Under the pieces are notes generated by a model that worked only from the letters and a program-made list of their open reading frames with translations, was not told the origin of the DNA and did no database searches. Of a stretch of DNA of 64,000 nt, positions 12,827-25,353 are shown piece by piece. How positions within the stretch are numbered: the stretch's first letter is position 1; the number at the start of each line of letters is the position of its first letter. The stretch comes from Epiperipatus broadwayi (lineage: Eukaryota; Onychophora; Udeonychophora; Euonychophora; Peripatidae). The stretch lies in the NCBI GenBank assembly GCA_028023455.1, contig JAQFVV010006335.1:3317235-3381234 (forward strand), in the 5' to 3' direction. Both the position numbers and the translations under genes were made by a program.

Positions 12827-13054
12827 TAAACTTATAAATAAATATTAGAAAATACAGTAATTAAAATTTGTTAAAAAGAATAAAAAATATAAATGACACT
12901 TAGGTGTGCTTTCAACTATTCTTGTAGTCTTTCTCAATTAATACTTTAAAGGGTCAAGTTGACCTTAACATTTGCTCCTAAGTGACGTTTATATTTTTTG
13001 TTCTTTTTAACAAATTTTAATTACTGTATTTTCTAATATTTATTTATAAGTTTA
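12827..13054. mobile_element. PLE-type foldback with hammerhead-like centre
   Basis: Left arm 12827-12905 and right arm 12977-13054 are near-perfect inverted copies containing TAATTACTGTATTTTCTAAT and CCTAAGTG. Just left of the left arm, CGATGTCTGTATTTCTTCAA (12797-12816) recurs inverted at about 21983-22003. The centre reads, on the minus strand, a GACTA-loop-TAGTT stem followed by GAAAG. This resembles helix II and the GAAA box in the foldback at 51032-51417. No coding sequence. Confidence 0.6.
12905..12943 (-). ncRNA. Degenerate hammerhead-like motif
   Basis: The helix-II-like stem GACTA/TAGTT and the following GAAAG are kept. The CUGANGA segment is reduced to a TTGAGAAA-like string and the helix III/cleavage region is not self-complementary. 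Probably dead; listed as a relic. Confidence 0.3.
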
Positions 13055-13080
13055 CATATATATGTGTATACACTACATTA

Positions 13081-13472
13081 AGATTAATACTCCAACACTG
13101 AGCAATGCAAAGCATAAGATTAAAGTTTTTCAGAGAAAAAAATCAGACAATTCTTCCATTTACCTGTTTATTTACAGAGGCTAATCTTAAGAAATTTGGA
13201 GGGAAAGCATGAGGATGTTAAATCAATCATATTACTTTGTTAAAGCTATATTTCAAATTGTTTTATATTATTTTAATTGACATTCGTGAATTTTTTTAAT
13301 TTACGGCCTGTCAATACCAAATCAAATACCAAAGGGTTAAGATTAGTCTTTTTATGTAAAGTGTGCTAAAGATAAGAAATAGTCTGATTATTTTTCTAAA
13401 AAATGTTTTATCTTGTACTTTGAATTGAGAGTATTTCATTTACTTAATATCCCAGTGTTGGAGTATTAATCT
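13081..13472. repeat. Distant 20-bp inverted pair
   Basis: AGATTAATACTCCAACACTG at 13081-13100 is the exact reverse complement of 13453-13472. It may mark the outer ends of another foldback. The interior is AT-rich with no gene. Confidence 0.5.
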
Positions 13473-13539
13473 CAATGTGTTATATAACATATATATATAT
13501 ATATATGTTCACTACATAGAGCTTATATATATATATATA

Positions 13540-14215
13540 TGTTCACTACATAGAGCTTACCATGAGCTCCAAAACAAGCTTTAATTATAAGTGCTGAAAG
13601 AGAAAAGAATTCAAAACCAATTGGTCTGGGGATAAGGATTTTCTGGTAGAGATTTTTATTTTTTTCTCTTTCAGCACTTATAATTAAAGCTTGTTTTGGA
13701 GCTAGTGGTAAGTTCTATATAGTGAACATTTTAGAACAAGCTTAAAAGCAAGTTACAAAATTTGTGTCTTGTTTTATTAATTATTATAAGTGTAGCATTG
13801 ATGGCTTTTGCAATGTTATTTTGCTTTGGCTATTAATATATGGTGAAACTGAACTGAGTTCAGACCCATATAGCTATCCACTTTATAAAGCTGGATTTGA
13901 AGACATGTACATGTCTGAAAAATTCAAGTTTTCAAATTGATAGTAATGTATAAATAAGTGCTGACGCTTAAGTTGGAATTTTAGATCTAGTGACTGAAAT
14001 CCTAACTCTTCACTGAGGTAGGCCATAAGCTTAAAACCAATTGGTCTGGCGATACGGATTTTTCGGTGAGATTTTGAATTCTTTCTCTTTCGGCACTTAT
14101 TATTAAAGCTTGTTTTGGTGCTAATGGTAAGCTCCATCTAGTGAACATTTTAGAACAAGCTTAAAAGCAAGTTATACAATTTGTGTCTTGTTTTATTAAT
14201 TTTATATATATATTA
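13540..14215 (+). mobile_element. Diverged dimer of the satellite family with one inverted partial copy
   Basis: Blocks line up with the satellite (its minus strand = this plus strand): AAGCTTGTTTTGGAGCTA, TTATTTTGCT, ATTAATATATGG, a CTGAACTGAGTTCAG-like block, GACATGTACATGTCT, TTAGATCTAG and then the ribozyme centre. ACCAATTGGTC occurs at 13616-13626 and 14036-14046, a 420-bp period very close to the satellite's. 13540-13610 is inverted relative to 13660-13740, so a short inverted copy precedes the direct ones. This ties the young satellite to an older dispersed element with the same unit length. A minus-strand frame of 84 codons here (14137-13883) reads through the ribozyme region and is not a gene. 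Confidence 0.75.
14006..14055 (+). ncRNA. Degenerate hammerhead of the satellite family
   Basis: CTGAGGT (core bases 8-9 decayed), a weak AGGCC/AAGCTT helix II, AAAACC in place of GAAACC, then self-complementary ACCAATTGGT followed by C and TGGCGAT. Order and spacing match the satellite ribozyme. Core substitutions make it very likely inactive. The 13616 copy retains only the helix III/cleavage part. Confidence 0.6.
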
Positions 14216-14314
14216 ATTAGTTTCCAACCAGTAACCACCTAAATATTCACAGTAAATATAGCAACCAATATTTCTAACTGCTGTCAAGGCAAACTTCACC
14301 CCTTTTAATAGCAA

Positions 14315-14316
<2 letters not shown>

Positions 14317-14361
<45 letters not shown>
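14317..14361. repeat. (TA)n microsatellite
   Basis: Uninterrupted AT dinucleotides between two PLE-related foldback pieces. Confidence 0.95.
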
Positions 14362-14363
<2 letters not shown>

Positions 14364-14419
14364 GGTAATTGACTATTATATACAGTTTTTCAATTTGCAA
14401 AAGTATTTTTTGATTATAT

Positions 14420-14614
14420 ATAATAATATTAAAAATAATAAATATAATGGTAATTATTTTATATATATATAGTTTTTCAATTCACAGAAGTACTTTCAGA
14501 TAAATTGGCAGTTGAGGATAGTTAAGGAATTAAGCAAAAGAACTTCTACAGATTGCAAAACTGTATAAAATAATTAATTACCATTATGTTTATTATTTTA
14601 TTGATATTATAATA
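14420..14614. mobile_element. Foldback with PLE-like centre
   Basis: Left arm about 14420-14493 and right arm about 14540-14614 are diverged inverted copies (AATATAATGGTAATTA block). Near the centre the minus strand has GAAAGTACTTCT, the same GAAA plus self-complementary AGTACT plus T seen at 51294-51352. Relic only. Confidence 0.5.
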
Positions 14615-14619
14615 TTTTT

Positions 14620-16779
14620 TTAATTAATCGACATTTTATTTGTATTATATATATAGGTGTCCACTGACATTTGGTATGATTTCAGTATTTGAGATAAAAT
14701 CAAGCATATTTTTTCCATTTTCTAAATAGTTTTAATAGGTAATGCAGTAATCTTTAAGTATTGATGTAGTTGCTATGATGATGAAATATTAAAGCAAGGA
14801 ATGTGTTATTATTGCTACGTAAATTAAAAAAATAATCCTATTTGTTTAAAATACTCACATAAACAATATGTTTAATCTTAATAAAAAAATCGTCTGTGTA
14901 TTTTTATTTACTGCGTTCATAAGTAGTCAGTTATAAATATTACAAACAAACATTTAATGTTCTAAATAGCTATGTTTTTTATGTTATATATTTATGTTGC
15001 AATGATATATATATATATATCCAATGCAATATTGTGAAAATGTAGTGTAAATTGTTGTGATCTGTGTTAAATAAAGAATATCAGTTATGTTTATAAAGTG
15101 TTAATATTATTTTTATATATAATCATTATGAAATACTTTTACTATTATTATTGTAAAAGACATTTTAGTTTTGGAATGCAGGATAAATTTATTATTAGAA
15201 TGAAGAATGAGAATTATTTTAGTTTTAGTTGATGAATATGATGTCATTTATGTAAGGTTATAAATAAGACTGAAGAATTCTAATTTGCTGTCTAACATCT
15301 TGACTTTCAAAGAAGCAAACCCAAATTTTTTTATATATATTATTTTTTTTATTTTATGAATATTTGCTTGATAATTAGAAACTAATGGAGTAGAATTGAT
15401 TGTATTTGTCTAGAAGACTGGGTTGGTATCATGAATACCTGTGAAAGATAGGAGAAAAGAAATTTATAGCATTTAAATTCATCTCAAGGTTTCTTTGTGC
15501 TGAAAGATGATGATTATGTATAAACAAATTGTTTTAATTATAAAACATTGAAATCAATAATATATTGCTATATATGAGAATTATTTTTATCTACAGGTAT
15601 CGTTTTATAATACTGATAAAATATTTTAACATAGAATTTAAAATCAATTTATTTTATTGCATACATCATAAATGGAGACCACCGTTTTCTTATTTATAAT
15701 GCTATTACAATACTAAATGTTGTTAAATAGAGGATAAAAAAATTAAATACTTCGAGAGTAGTGAAATGTGATAAATATACTTTATTTCTGGATAACTGAT
15801 ATAATACGCTTCACCTCGGTTGGATTAAGGAATATCATTAAATATATTTAAAGCTCATAGAATAGTTATTTGAACTGTTGTATTTCTTTGAAGTATCTAC
15901 ATAGAAGCACTAGATTCAGGTTGTATATTAATGTTTTATTTATATATTTATTTGTATTAACTATTGATTACTATATTATAAATTAGTTAATGGTTAGTTT
16001 ATACATGTAAAATAGAAAAAAGTTAAGTTTATTCTAAATTTAAAATTTAGGATTTTAAAATTTATATCCTAAAGTTTAATGGTTAAAATTCTAATTTGAA
16101 ATATTATATGTTTATTCATTGACCATAATTTATTTTAATATACATAATATGAGTATTGAAGTTTTGGAACAAATGTATTGCAATAATCATTTATTAATAT
16201 TATATTTTAAAAATAAAATGAACCAATTAACATACTTATTATTATAATTCATCTTAATAAATTATTAAACTGCGAATAGCACTTAATTATCATTAGATTT
16301 CTTGTATTTTAAATTGTGTGTGTGTGCGCGCGCAGAGTCATTTTGTCTTACATAAATTTTAAATATGATGTAATAAACATTATAACAGGTTACTTATTTT
16401 TTTTGCTGATCTAAGTACCTATTTTATAAATATTAACTTAGATGAAAGATATATTTCGTGATATTTATTTAAAGTCATGAACGTTTATTATTCATTTGTC
16501 ATTTTTATATTTTATTTTTAATAAATATTAATTCAATTAAACAAATAACCTTGCTTCGGTCATCATTTCAGTTATTAATGGAAACCTATTAACTCATAAA
16601 ATTTTAATACATAGTGTCTATATTTTGATTTACATTATTATATTTTATAATAAATAATCATAAAGTAGTCCCGGAATCAAATCGTTGGATTGATAAGCAC
16701 ATATATGGATAGAGGTTTAGTAATTAATTAAAGGATAAATATTACTATTCTAATAATTATGTATAATAGTTTTTTTTTT
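14620..16779. other. AT-rich non-coding DNA
   Basis: No supported gene. Contains only short TA runs and a GTGTGTGTGCGCGCGC tract near 16316-16333. Confidence 0.6.
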
Positions 16780-16850
16780 AAGTGTCATAGCATCGGCTGG
16801 GACGCAAACCCACAACCCGTGCAACTGCTTGCTAGTGCTAGTCTAATAGT
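16780..16850 (-). mobile_element. SINE fragment related to the 12157-12264 copy
   Basis: On the minus strand it shares GGGTTGTGGGTTTGCGTCC (B-box region) and CCGATGCTATGACACTT with the 12157-12264 element. The 5' tRNA part is truncated or diverged. No target duplication recognised. Confidence 0.7.
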
Positions 16851-19800
16851 TCATAAAGTATAGTTACTTTAATTATTTAGAGTAAACAAAGGCGATTATA
16901 ATTGGATGTTAGTGTATACTTTAAACTATTATTTATTGAATATGTGTTACAATAACTTATTAATTAGTTAGAAAGATGATAATTTTATGATGGTATAAAA
17001 TTTGTAATTGTATGCATTGAAATCGATATTTTAATCATTGTAATTAGAATTATTTAATTTGTTTGGATGTGAAGCTTATTGATGTAATTTATATTTAATT
17101 TTGATATTGAGCAGTTAATATTCATATTTGTTTAAAATAGAGTATTAATAATTATAAATGATAGTCATAATTTATAATTTAATGTCTAGGTTTTATTGAT
17201 TTGAAGGATAACTTATTGTAATTTGCTAATTGTATTTGTAGGGGTATTAAGTAATGTTTATTTTATGTTATTACAATTTGAGTAATTTGTAGGATTATTT
17301 GAAGTATTGGGTTTCATTTCATATCATCGTAGGTTGGGGTAAGTTGTAAAATATATAGATAAGTCGATCTTTTGTTTTTGTTATGGTTTTATCATGGTGA
17401 ACATTTTATCCCACAATAATTTGGTACTTCAATTCGTTGGGACAATCAGAAGTATTGGCTTCTGATATTTTTAGTCCGTTACAATATGGCGATCAACATT
17501 TGGGCTAAGTTTGTGCTAGTAAAATTTAGCTACTAAATCTGTGAGATATTTAAAAAGAAAAATGTATACGTTTTATTAATTATAAGTTATAAGCATAAAT
17601 TTTTAGGATAACAAAACCTTTTATCATAATTCTCATTTGTATTACTATTTTATTGATGCTGTAAATTTATAGGGTATTTAGAGAGAATTATATATGTTGT
17701 GACAGTTATTGGCTAATGTAAACAAGTTTGCAGGTCATAATGAAGCTTTTATCATCATCTTATGTATTTTTGTGCCATTACAATTTGGCATCTCTAACTG
17801 AGGGGTTGAATATGAGCTAGTCCATAAATACTCCAAATATCATCATTACCATTTTATTTCTTTACATCTGGCATTGTTGCAATTCATGGTGCATTATTAA
17901 ACTATGACTATTTTTTTATTGATCATTTTTATTCCATTATAATTTGGCACCTCAGTTTCTGGGGCATACTAAAGTCCTTCTTTCTTCGTCCCGATTCCAT
18001 TTTTATTCCATTACAATACATCCATATTATAGTTATCAAAGAGGATTAGCATTTAAACTACAAAGTTTTGATTGACAATGAGAGAGAAAGAGAGAAATAA
18101 ACTTAAGTACAAATTCCAATAAATCAATATAAGATATACAGTAATAATTGAGAAATATTAAGAAAATTAATTTTAAAAAATATTTACAACTTTAATAATT
18201 CAAAAAATAAATATATACATGTATGCTAAGAAAAGCTTGTTTAATATTTTAACAATACCGTATGCTAAGCATGATTTTGACTAATTGGTACTAATATTCA
18301 TAGCAAATAATAAAATCATTTAGGCCTATAAATACCAAAATAAATTTTATCATGGATTTAAAAATTTGTATGTTTAATAACAAGATACATTTCGATGATG
18401 ACTAAAGATTTATCTCCAGTAGTATAGTCTTTATTTTTTTTTTCACTACATTTTTTTATTTATTAATCTCCAAGTTTGTATCACTTTGAACTTCTTGTGT
18501 TGCATAATTTTTCATTTCTGCAAAGAAGGGAAACTTTAGAGAAGCAGAAAAAATTTCTATCAGAACATAGGAATAAAAAAAACTTAGTTTTTACTTCATT
18601 AACATTGTTAGATTACTACCTGTAAAGAATGGCTAAAATAATTTCACTGTTGAAAAAATATATATTTCAGAAATCTTATATGCTACACTTTTGAATTGAA
18701 TTAGCATACTTTAAAGTCATTTTTATAGAAAAGTTTTACTTGTATCTAGATTTAAATTTGAAAGTTATATGACTTTTTATATAAATAATTATTAATTAGC
18801 TCCAACAATATGCCTTATTTATACCCATATCTTTTTATAACATCAGAAAATTCCATATTTACCAGAATAACTTTGTGAATAAGATCGAAAAGATATTCAA
18901 ATGCAAGCAGCATATGAATCTCTCAAAAAGAGTGAATATTCTCAATAAAGGCAAATTAGTCAATATGTTTTTTTAATATAAATTTACTGATGTATGAGAA
19001 AAGTATGCTTGTCAAGCAACAAGTTCTGCTCCTGATTATCAAAAGTTGTTTTATTGTTAATGATTAGTAACTATCAGTTGCTTTTTCAGTTTTTTCAAGT
19101 CCATTTAAAAATAAATTATAAGGTAATGTTTTAATAACAAATTTTTACTTAAATACACTTAACCCTCTGATACTGAGACAGATTTAAGTGTTCTTCTGAA
19201 TGACAATATTGGAAGCTTTCAACACTTGATTTTAATATCAAATAATACATAATTTGATTTTAAAAAATGTACATTTACAAATGAAATAAATTTAAAAAAA
19301 TCATATTTGACCTTAGAAAATATTGAAAGAAGGTTCTAATTAAAACAAAGAATGATTTCATCATTCAAATATCAGGAAAAGCAGAATGTTTTCATAAAAT
19401 CAATGACTCTTTTTTTATTCACATTATTGTTCAAAGTATAAACTAATAGATATCAATAGCTGATAAATCTATCAAATTACATTTTACAATATCAATTTCT
19501 TTTATAATTTTTACAATATTGTACTATATGATGGCATGAAAGTGATCAGTTTTAAAGGGTTTTGAACAGAACTCCCTAATTTGCTTTATTAATGTTACAC
19601 TAGCACTTATACTTCTACTTTTAAAAATAAAACCTATATGTACAAAATAAATGTGAAATCATATATGTCATTTTTATAATTATTCAAAATTACTATGCAA
19701 AAGTAATTGTGAATTTTAACTTTTCGATAAACCATTTGGTTGCAAATAATTTGCCAGATTATTAAAGTAAATGAAAGTTTTTTTAAAGATAAATTTCTAT

Positions 19801-21310
19801 CTATAATTGATAAAAATAATCTACAGCATACAACATAAAACCTACTTTTCTCAATTTATTACAAAATGCAGCCTACATCATTGATTTATTTTTCAATTTA
19901 CATTCATGCAAAAGTAAATAATGTTTAATAAAATCTGAACTATTTTTTAAAATAATTATATTTTCATACATATTTTATAAAAATAATAATAAATATGTAA
20001 AAAAAATACTCTACAATATGCATTTTCATTTTGAAAATCAAAACAAAGAACTTAGAATGTCACAATTATTAACAAGTACTCTCTTGGGTAGAGAATGAGA
20101 AACAACCAATCAGCACCTTAAAAGACAGGTATTATCTCAATATTATAAATTTAAATTTAAATATTATTGATTTATTAGTTGTAAAATAATTATAAAGGTA
20201 GCAGCATTATACACTATACCTTTCTTAATAAAATAATTATAAAATTGACAAAATAACTAAAATTATTTGTTTGAGAGTGAGTCAAAGCTGAATACAAACA
20301 ACTTCAGAAAATATGGAGATAAGATTAATAAACATTTTAAAATATCAAGATTTTAGTCATTCAAAAAATTTTCTTAAAGTAATCTCTCAAAGCACATGAA
20401 ATCTTACAACAATGACCAAACATACCAATGCTTGTCAAAATTCATTTGATCCTGTCATCTTCAGGGGTTTTTTTTGGAACTAAAATATCAGAATAAAATA
20501 TGCATGAAACTCATGATGTAAAAAAATTAAATTATCTCAATAGATGGCTGTGCAAGTACATCAACTCAACATTTGTTCTTGATCTCCATTTAAAGTCCCT
20601 TTCTTCCCATTGAAAAAACATCTAATTAATGATATTTTTAACTAGTATCTATTTTTCCCTTTTTAATTAATTTAATATAAAACGAATTTTTTGTAAAAAA
20701 AAATTCCAATTCTTTTTCTAAAAAATACAACAAACTTTTTATAATTATTGATAAAATTTTAATTCCATATCGTTATTTTTAATTTTCTTAAATATGATTG
20801 CATCTTTACCTTTTCTATCTAAAAATATAAAGTATTTAAATATAACATATTTATAAATAAAAATAATAAAAATTATATTAATATGGTATTTCCTTGGATC
20901 TTAAATACAATTAGTAAACATATCCCTTCCATATAACAATTTTGAATTTATTAATATACAGAATTTTTTTACTTTACAAACATTTTATTCATTTTGAAAT
21001 CAATATATTTGATTCTAATACTTATTAACTTTATAACCATATGTAATCCGTGTCATAGAGTCATGTATGGTCTGATTTATTGAATATTTATATGATTCCA
21101 ATAGTTTTAAACTTTTCTCAAAAAAATATAATTCAATATAAATAATACATACAACACATATTCTAAGAAAAGCTTGTTTAATACTTGAAAATAAAAATGT
21201 TACATACATCAGCATAGAGAGTATGCTTTTGATTAATTAGCTATCACAATGACTACTAATTAATCAATGGCATTGACTCTACTGTATTGATGTATTTAAC
21301 ATTGTTATTT
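16851..21310. other. AT-rich non-coding DNA with weak diverged repeats
   Basis: No supported gene. Between about 17390 and 18010 a degenerate motif (CATTACAATTTGGCA and variants) recurs several times. AGAAAAGCTTGTTTAATA occurs at about 18232 and 21168, and a related inverted AAGCTTTTCTTAGTA lies near 21327; these are probably PLE terminal pieces. Short frames here start at non-ATG codons and show no similarity I recognise. Confidence 0.5.
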
Positions 21311-21600
21311 TAAAGTATTAAGCAAGCTTTTCTTAGTATCTTTTATGAAACCAATGAATAGAAAAGAAGAGTAAAAGAAATTTTGATAATAAAATTTTTT
21401 GAATCTGAGGCCATCAATCTCATGAAAACATTCTTTCATGTTAAAGGAAGTTGGCTCTTGAAGTGAATGATGGAAATATTTTTTACATATTTATATATGT
21501 TGTATGCTTAGTGGATTTTCAATTGAAAAGATCTATTTGTTAATAGATGAAACCAAGATTGTGGATGTATTTTAGTAAAATTTTGTTTGTGGCTAGTATT
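21310..21600 (+). pseudogene. PLE fragment: C-terminus of GIY-YIG protein plus 3' terminal region
   Basis: 21345-21465 translates to the characteristic C-terminal block after the GIY-YIG domain (KRR-KEI, then F-ESEAINLMKTF, then KGSWLLK and a stop). It matches the block ending the PLE piece at 44815-45117 (minus). A stop interrupts the start of the block. Downstream, 21530-21549 forms a seven-pair stem ATCTATT-TGTT-AATAGAT followed by GAAACC, resembling helix II and the GAAA box of PLE hammerheads, but CUGANGA is not intact. A 5'-truncated, dead copy. Confidence 0.75.
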
Positions 21601-21729
21601 GCTATATGAATTTTTATTTTATTTATGATTACTAACATAGTGTTAGGCAATATTTAATTTTATGCTAAGCAGTATTTAAATTTTAATGTATGCTTTAATA
21701 TATATATATATATGTGCGTGTGTGTGTGA

Positions 21730-21833
21730 TCACTAGATGGAGCTTACCAATAGCTCTAAACAAGCTTTATTTTTATAAGTGTCGAAAGAGAAAGAATTCA
21801 AAATCTCTATTGTTAAGTCCCTACCTCTAGACC
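21730..21833 (-). mobile_element. Fragment of the satellite/PLE terminal family
   Basis: GGAGCTTACC, AATAGCTCTAAACAAGCTTT, a GTCGAAAGAGAAAGAATTCAA block and a degraded CTACCTCTAGACC (ribozyme cleavage side) occur in the same order as in the satellite. It ends in a (TA)n tract. This copy and 13540-14215 share the AAAGAGAAA-GAATTC block that the satellite has partly lost. Confidence 0.65.
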
Positions 21834-21840
21834 ATATATA

Positions 21841-21909
<69 letters not shown>
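21834..21909. repeat. (TA)n microsatellite
   Basis: Long TA run directly against the PLE-family fragment at 21730-21833. The 103-codon minus-strand frame across it is an artefact (Ile-Tyr repeats). Confidence 0.95.
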
Positions 21910-21911
<2 letters not shown>

Positions 21912-24900
21912 ATTTCATTTCAGATAATACATATATATATATATAAACATGTAATCTTGTAATTATAAGATTACGTTTATAACATTGAAGAAATACAGAC
22001 ATCGAATAAGAATATATATATAAAACTTTTTTTACTGCCTTCAAAAATGTCAGATGGGTTATTTTTTTGCAGAATTGTTGATTCCATTCATAAATGTATC
22101 CTCACAGATACAAACTTAATCGAAGTCATTTTATATAAACCTCATCAATTAAAATGAATAGAATTATAGTTTGTTTAGTTAAATAAGTCATTATATTAAA
22201 GAGCTAAAACTCATATGATCTAAATAAAGAAGTATTTCAATGATGGTTTTTATATTAAAATTTCCTGACATTAATATAAATAATTATATGATTTTTTTAC
22301 AAGTAAAATACAGTGTGACACTTGTAATCTATGAAGATTTATATATAGAACCAGTGTTCAAACGAAATTGCTGAAATAAATATTAAGTTATAAAAATGTT
22401 GTATTAATTTTAAGATTTTACAATAATCTATTAAAACTTATAAAGTTAAAAAGAAATTAAATAAAAAAAACAAAAAAAAAATTATATGATTTTATTATTA
22501 AAATTTTCTTTTTAAAACTTTTTAATAAAGAAAAAATAAACATCTAATTATAAACTAATGAGTTATTTAAATAACATTTTGTTGTGGGTGATCATCGCTG
22601 ATTAATTTAATTACTTATAAATTTTTGTAAAAGTTCTCCCAGTGTGATTCAAACAAGATATATTTCTAACATTTTATTTTTTCTTATTAAATTTTAAACT
22701 AATTAGTTTTTACTATGATTTTTACTGAACTTTTCTTGAGTATAAAAATTTGTAATTTTATTTTAATCTACATTCTTCATTTGAAAAAATAACTTTTAAT
22801 ACTAAATAAATAAGTAAAAAAAATATAGCAAAAGCAATTTCTTAGTGAAATCATATTTATGAATATAATGTTAAAACTTGTTTAATTTTTATATATTCAA
22901 AAATGTTTGTACTAATTTTGGAGAAAAAACATTGTTATATCTTATAATTCTGAATATTTTAATAAATTATTAATACATAAAATTTCAATCTAGTTGGAAT
23001 TTAAATTAATTTTAAAAACTGACGGTTTTTAGAAAATCATTTAATTGCTGGTTAATAAATGAGTATCTAACTACATCAGTAATACAATATATCTTTATCA
23101 CTTATTTTTAAAAAATATATATTTATATAGGTACTAAACTTATAATTTAATGCTACTATGTAAATTTTTAAAGAATGTTTTTCTTATAAAAAACACTGAA
23201 TTGATTAATTGTAAATCAGTTAATTTCTAATTATTGTTTTTTATATCTTTAGTTGTCTGTATCTTCAAAAACTTATATTAGTAGAATAAAGCTTTTATTA
23301 AGTACCCTGAAATATACGTAAACACTTTATTTAAATAATATTTTTTTGCATGATTCACTCAAAATGAAAAGATTTCTGGTTCAAATATCAAATCTGCATT
23401 TTTGATGCTTGAACATCATATCATCTCTTAAACAACAGATCATTCAGTTATTTTTACATCTATATTATACATTTCACACATTATTTTTAATTTAGGCTAC
23501 CATTCTGCTTTAAAATTTATAATTCTTTACAGTTACCATTTTATAATGTTTTATTACATGTAAATATATGCAAAGTACATCATTATGTCATTTAATTTGA
23601 CTTTTAAATTTTATTCAAATTTTTAAAACTTGTTTTTATTTTAATTTTTTTTTTTTTAGATATTAACTGCCTAATAGTATGCAACTTAGCCTAAATTGTG
23701 TTCATTTTCTTTTTATATGTATAGATAAATAATAATGCATTTGTAATTATCTTTGATTATATATTTTTTATATTTTTCAAAGTGAATACTTTAATCTATT
23801 AAATCATTTTCTTGTATTTTTTGTCATATATAATAACTATAACAACAAAACATAACCAGTAATAAAATTTAAAAAATAGATTATGGAAAATAAAAATTTT
23901 GAATGTATTCCCAGCTAAGAATTTACTATTAATATTAAAGCGTCTTTCACAGAATTTGTTTTTTTTGTTTGTTTGTTTATTTGTTTTTCAAAATATTTTT
24001 TTTAGAATTTACATGACTTAATAAATAAGTAAGTATAAATGTATTTTTATTAATCAATAAATTAATATGCATATCCAAAAAATGCGTTTTTATACAAACT
24101 AATGATTTTGAAAAATTATTAAAAATGCGATCACAAATTTGTGTATCTTATGAATATATATTTTTGATTAAAATAATAAACATTCAATATAATATTTTGA
24201 ATATTAAAACAATTATAATACTTAAACTAATGTACATTTCAAAACATATTATTGATCATATTATTATTTTTTAAAAGTATTTATATGTACAGCCGCCTCG
24301 CCCCCATCTATACTATATATTTTTTTTAAAAACTTTTTTCAAATTAAACTTTTTTTTAAATCAAATCAATTTTGGGGGGCAATCATCTGAATGTTCTATT
24401 TCGAAATAAGTTCATCAAAAATAAGTTTTTTAAAAAAAAAAATAAAAATTGTTGATATTAAAATATTTTTAATCTGTGGTTAGTTGAATGGAAAAAAACT
24501 TATCGTCAAATGTAATTTACATTTTACTTAATCTTTAACATAAATTCTTTATCATGTAACTTTCACATTTTATTATAAATCAATAAAACCCATATTTATT
24601 TAAAATGAAAAGTTCATAATGATAAAAATTGATACAAGTAAATAATCTATATTTTTAAAGGTTAGATATCTCATAATATTATGGGATATAATTTTTTATG
24701 TCGTGTGTGTGTGTATTATTATGTGAATGTTGCTACTTTTCAATTCTTTTATTAGATTCTATGAAAAATGATGTAATATTTAATAATAATAATAATAATA
24801 ATTTTTAAAAATATTATTTATGTATTAGTTCGGCGATATGATTTCACATTCGTTTTAGCCCAGTAATATTTATTTTGAAAAATGACGACCTATAACTATT

Positions 24901-25108
24901 TCCTGAAAATGAAACAAACGTCTACTAATACACATTTACGTTTTTTGTGAGAAATTATCTTCCACCATCTAAACTTATAAAGATTTTTTATTTTAAAAAA
25001 TGGCCACCTATAACTTTATTTAATGGATAAAGCAATTTTTCTAAATATTAAATAATAAACCAAAATACTTATAATATTGCATTAAAAATATTGAAATATA
25101 TAGCGTAT
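21910..25108. other. AT-rich non-coding DNA
   Basis: Short TA stretch at 21928-21945 and an inverted PLE-like block CGATGTCTGTATTTCTTCAA (minus) at about 21983-22003. Otherwise only low-complexity A/T runs, a GT run near 24700 and (AAT)n near 24780. No gene supported. Confidence 0.6.
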
Positions 25109-25353
25109 ATGAGCACTTATAGCATACATGTATAGAGATGGTAATCTGGACCAACTGATGATTACTGGTTTAGCATAAAATACGTATATTGGTGATTATT
25201 TATCTTTTCAACATATATGTATTCAAGTGTATCAGTGTTATGAGATAGTGTGGATAGTGGTGGGTCATGCGAAAGTCTGTGCTATATACCCTATATATTA
25301 CATATATAGACACAGGTATATAATAAGCCTGTGTGTTTCAGTATTAAAATATT
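25109..25353 (+). mobile_element. Single diverged copy of hammerhead family 2
   Basis: About 245 bp collinear with the 28668-29809 element: GAGCACTT-TAGCATA, GAGATGGTAATCTGGACCAA, the ribozyme, a TATCAGTGTTATGAGATAG-like block, GTGGTGGGTCATG and ACATATATAGACACAGGTAT, ending at CAGTATTA. It is more diverged than the later copies, so an older insertion. Confidence 0.85.
25140..25200 (+). ncRNA. Hammerhead family 2, core-mutated copy
   Basis: Same fold as the copies at 28810-28870, 29182-29242 and 29654-29714, with CTGATGA, self-complementary ATACGTAT and both helix I segments kept. However GAAA reads AAAA (the invariant G12 is A) and helix II has lost a pair (TTACT instead of TTGCT). Predicted inactive, since G12 is the catalytic general base in known hammerheads. 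Confidence 0.8.

Noticed and set aside
21733-22044. 103-codon frame on the minus strand
   Set aside because: Mostly Ile-Tyr repeats from a (TA)n tract.
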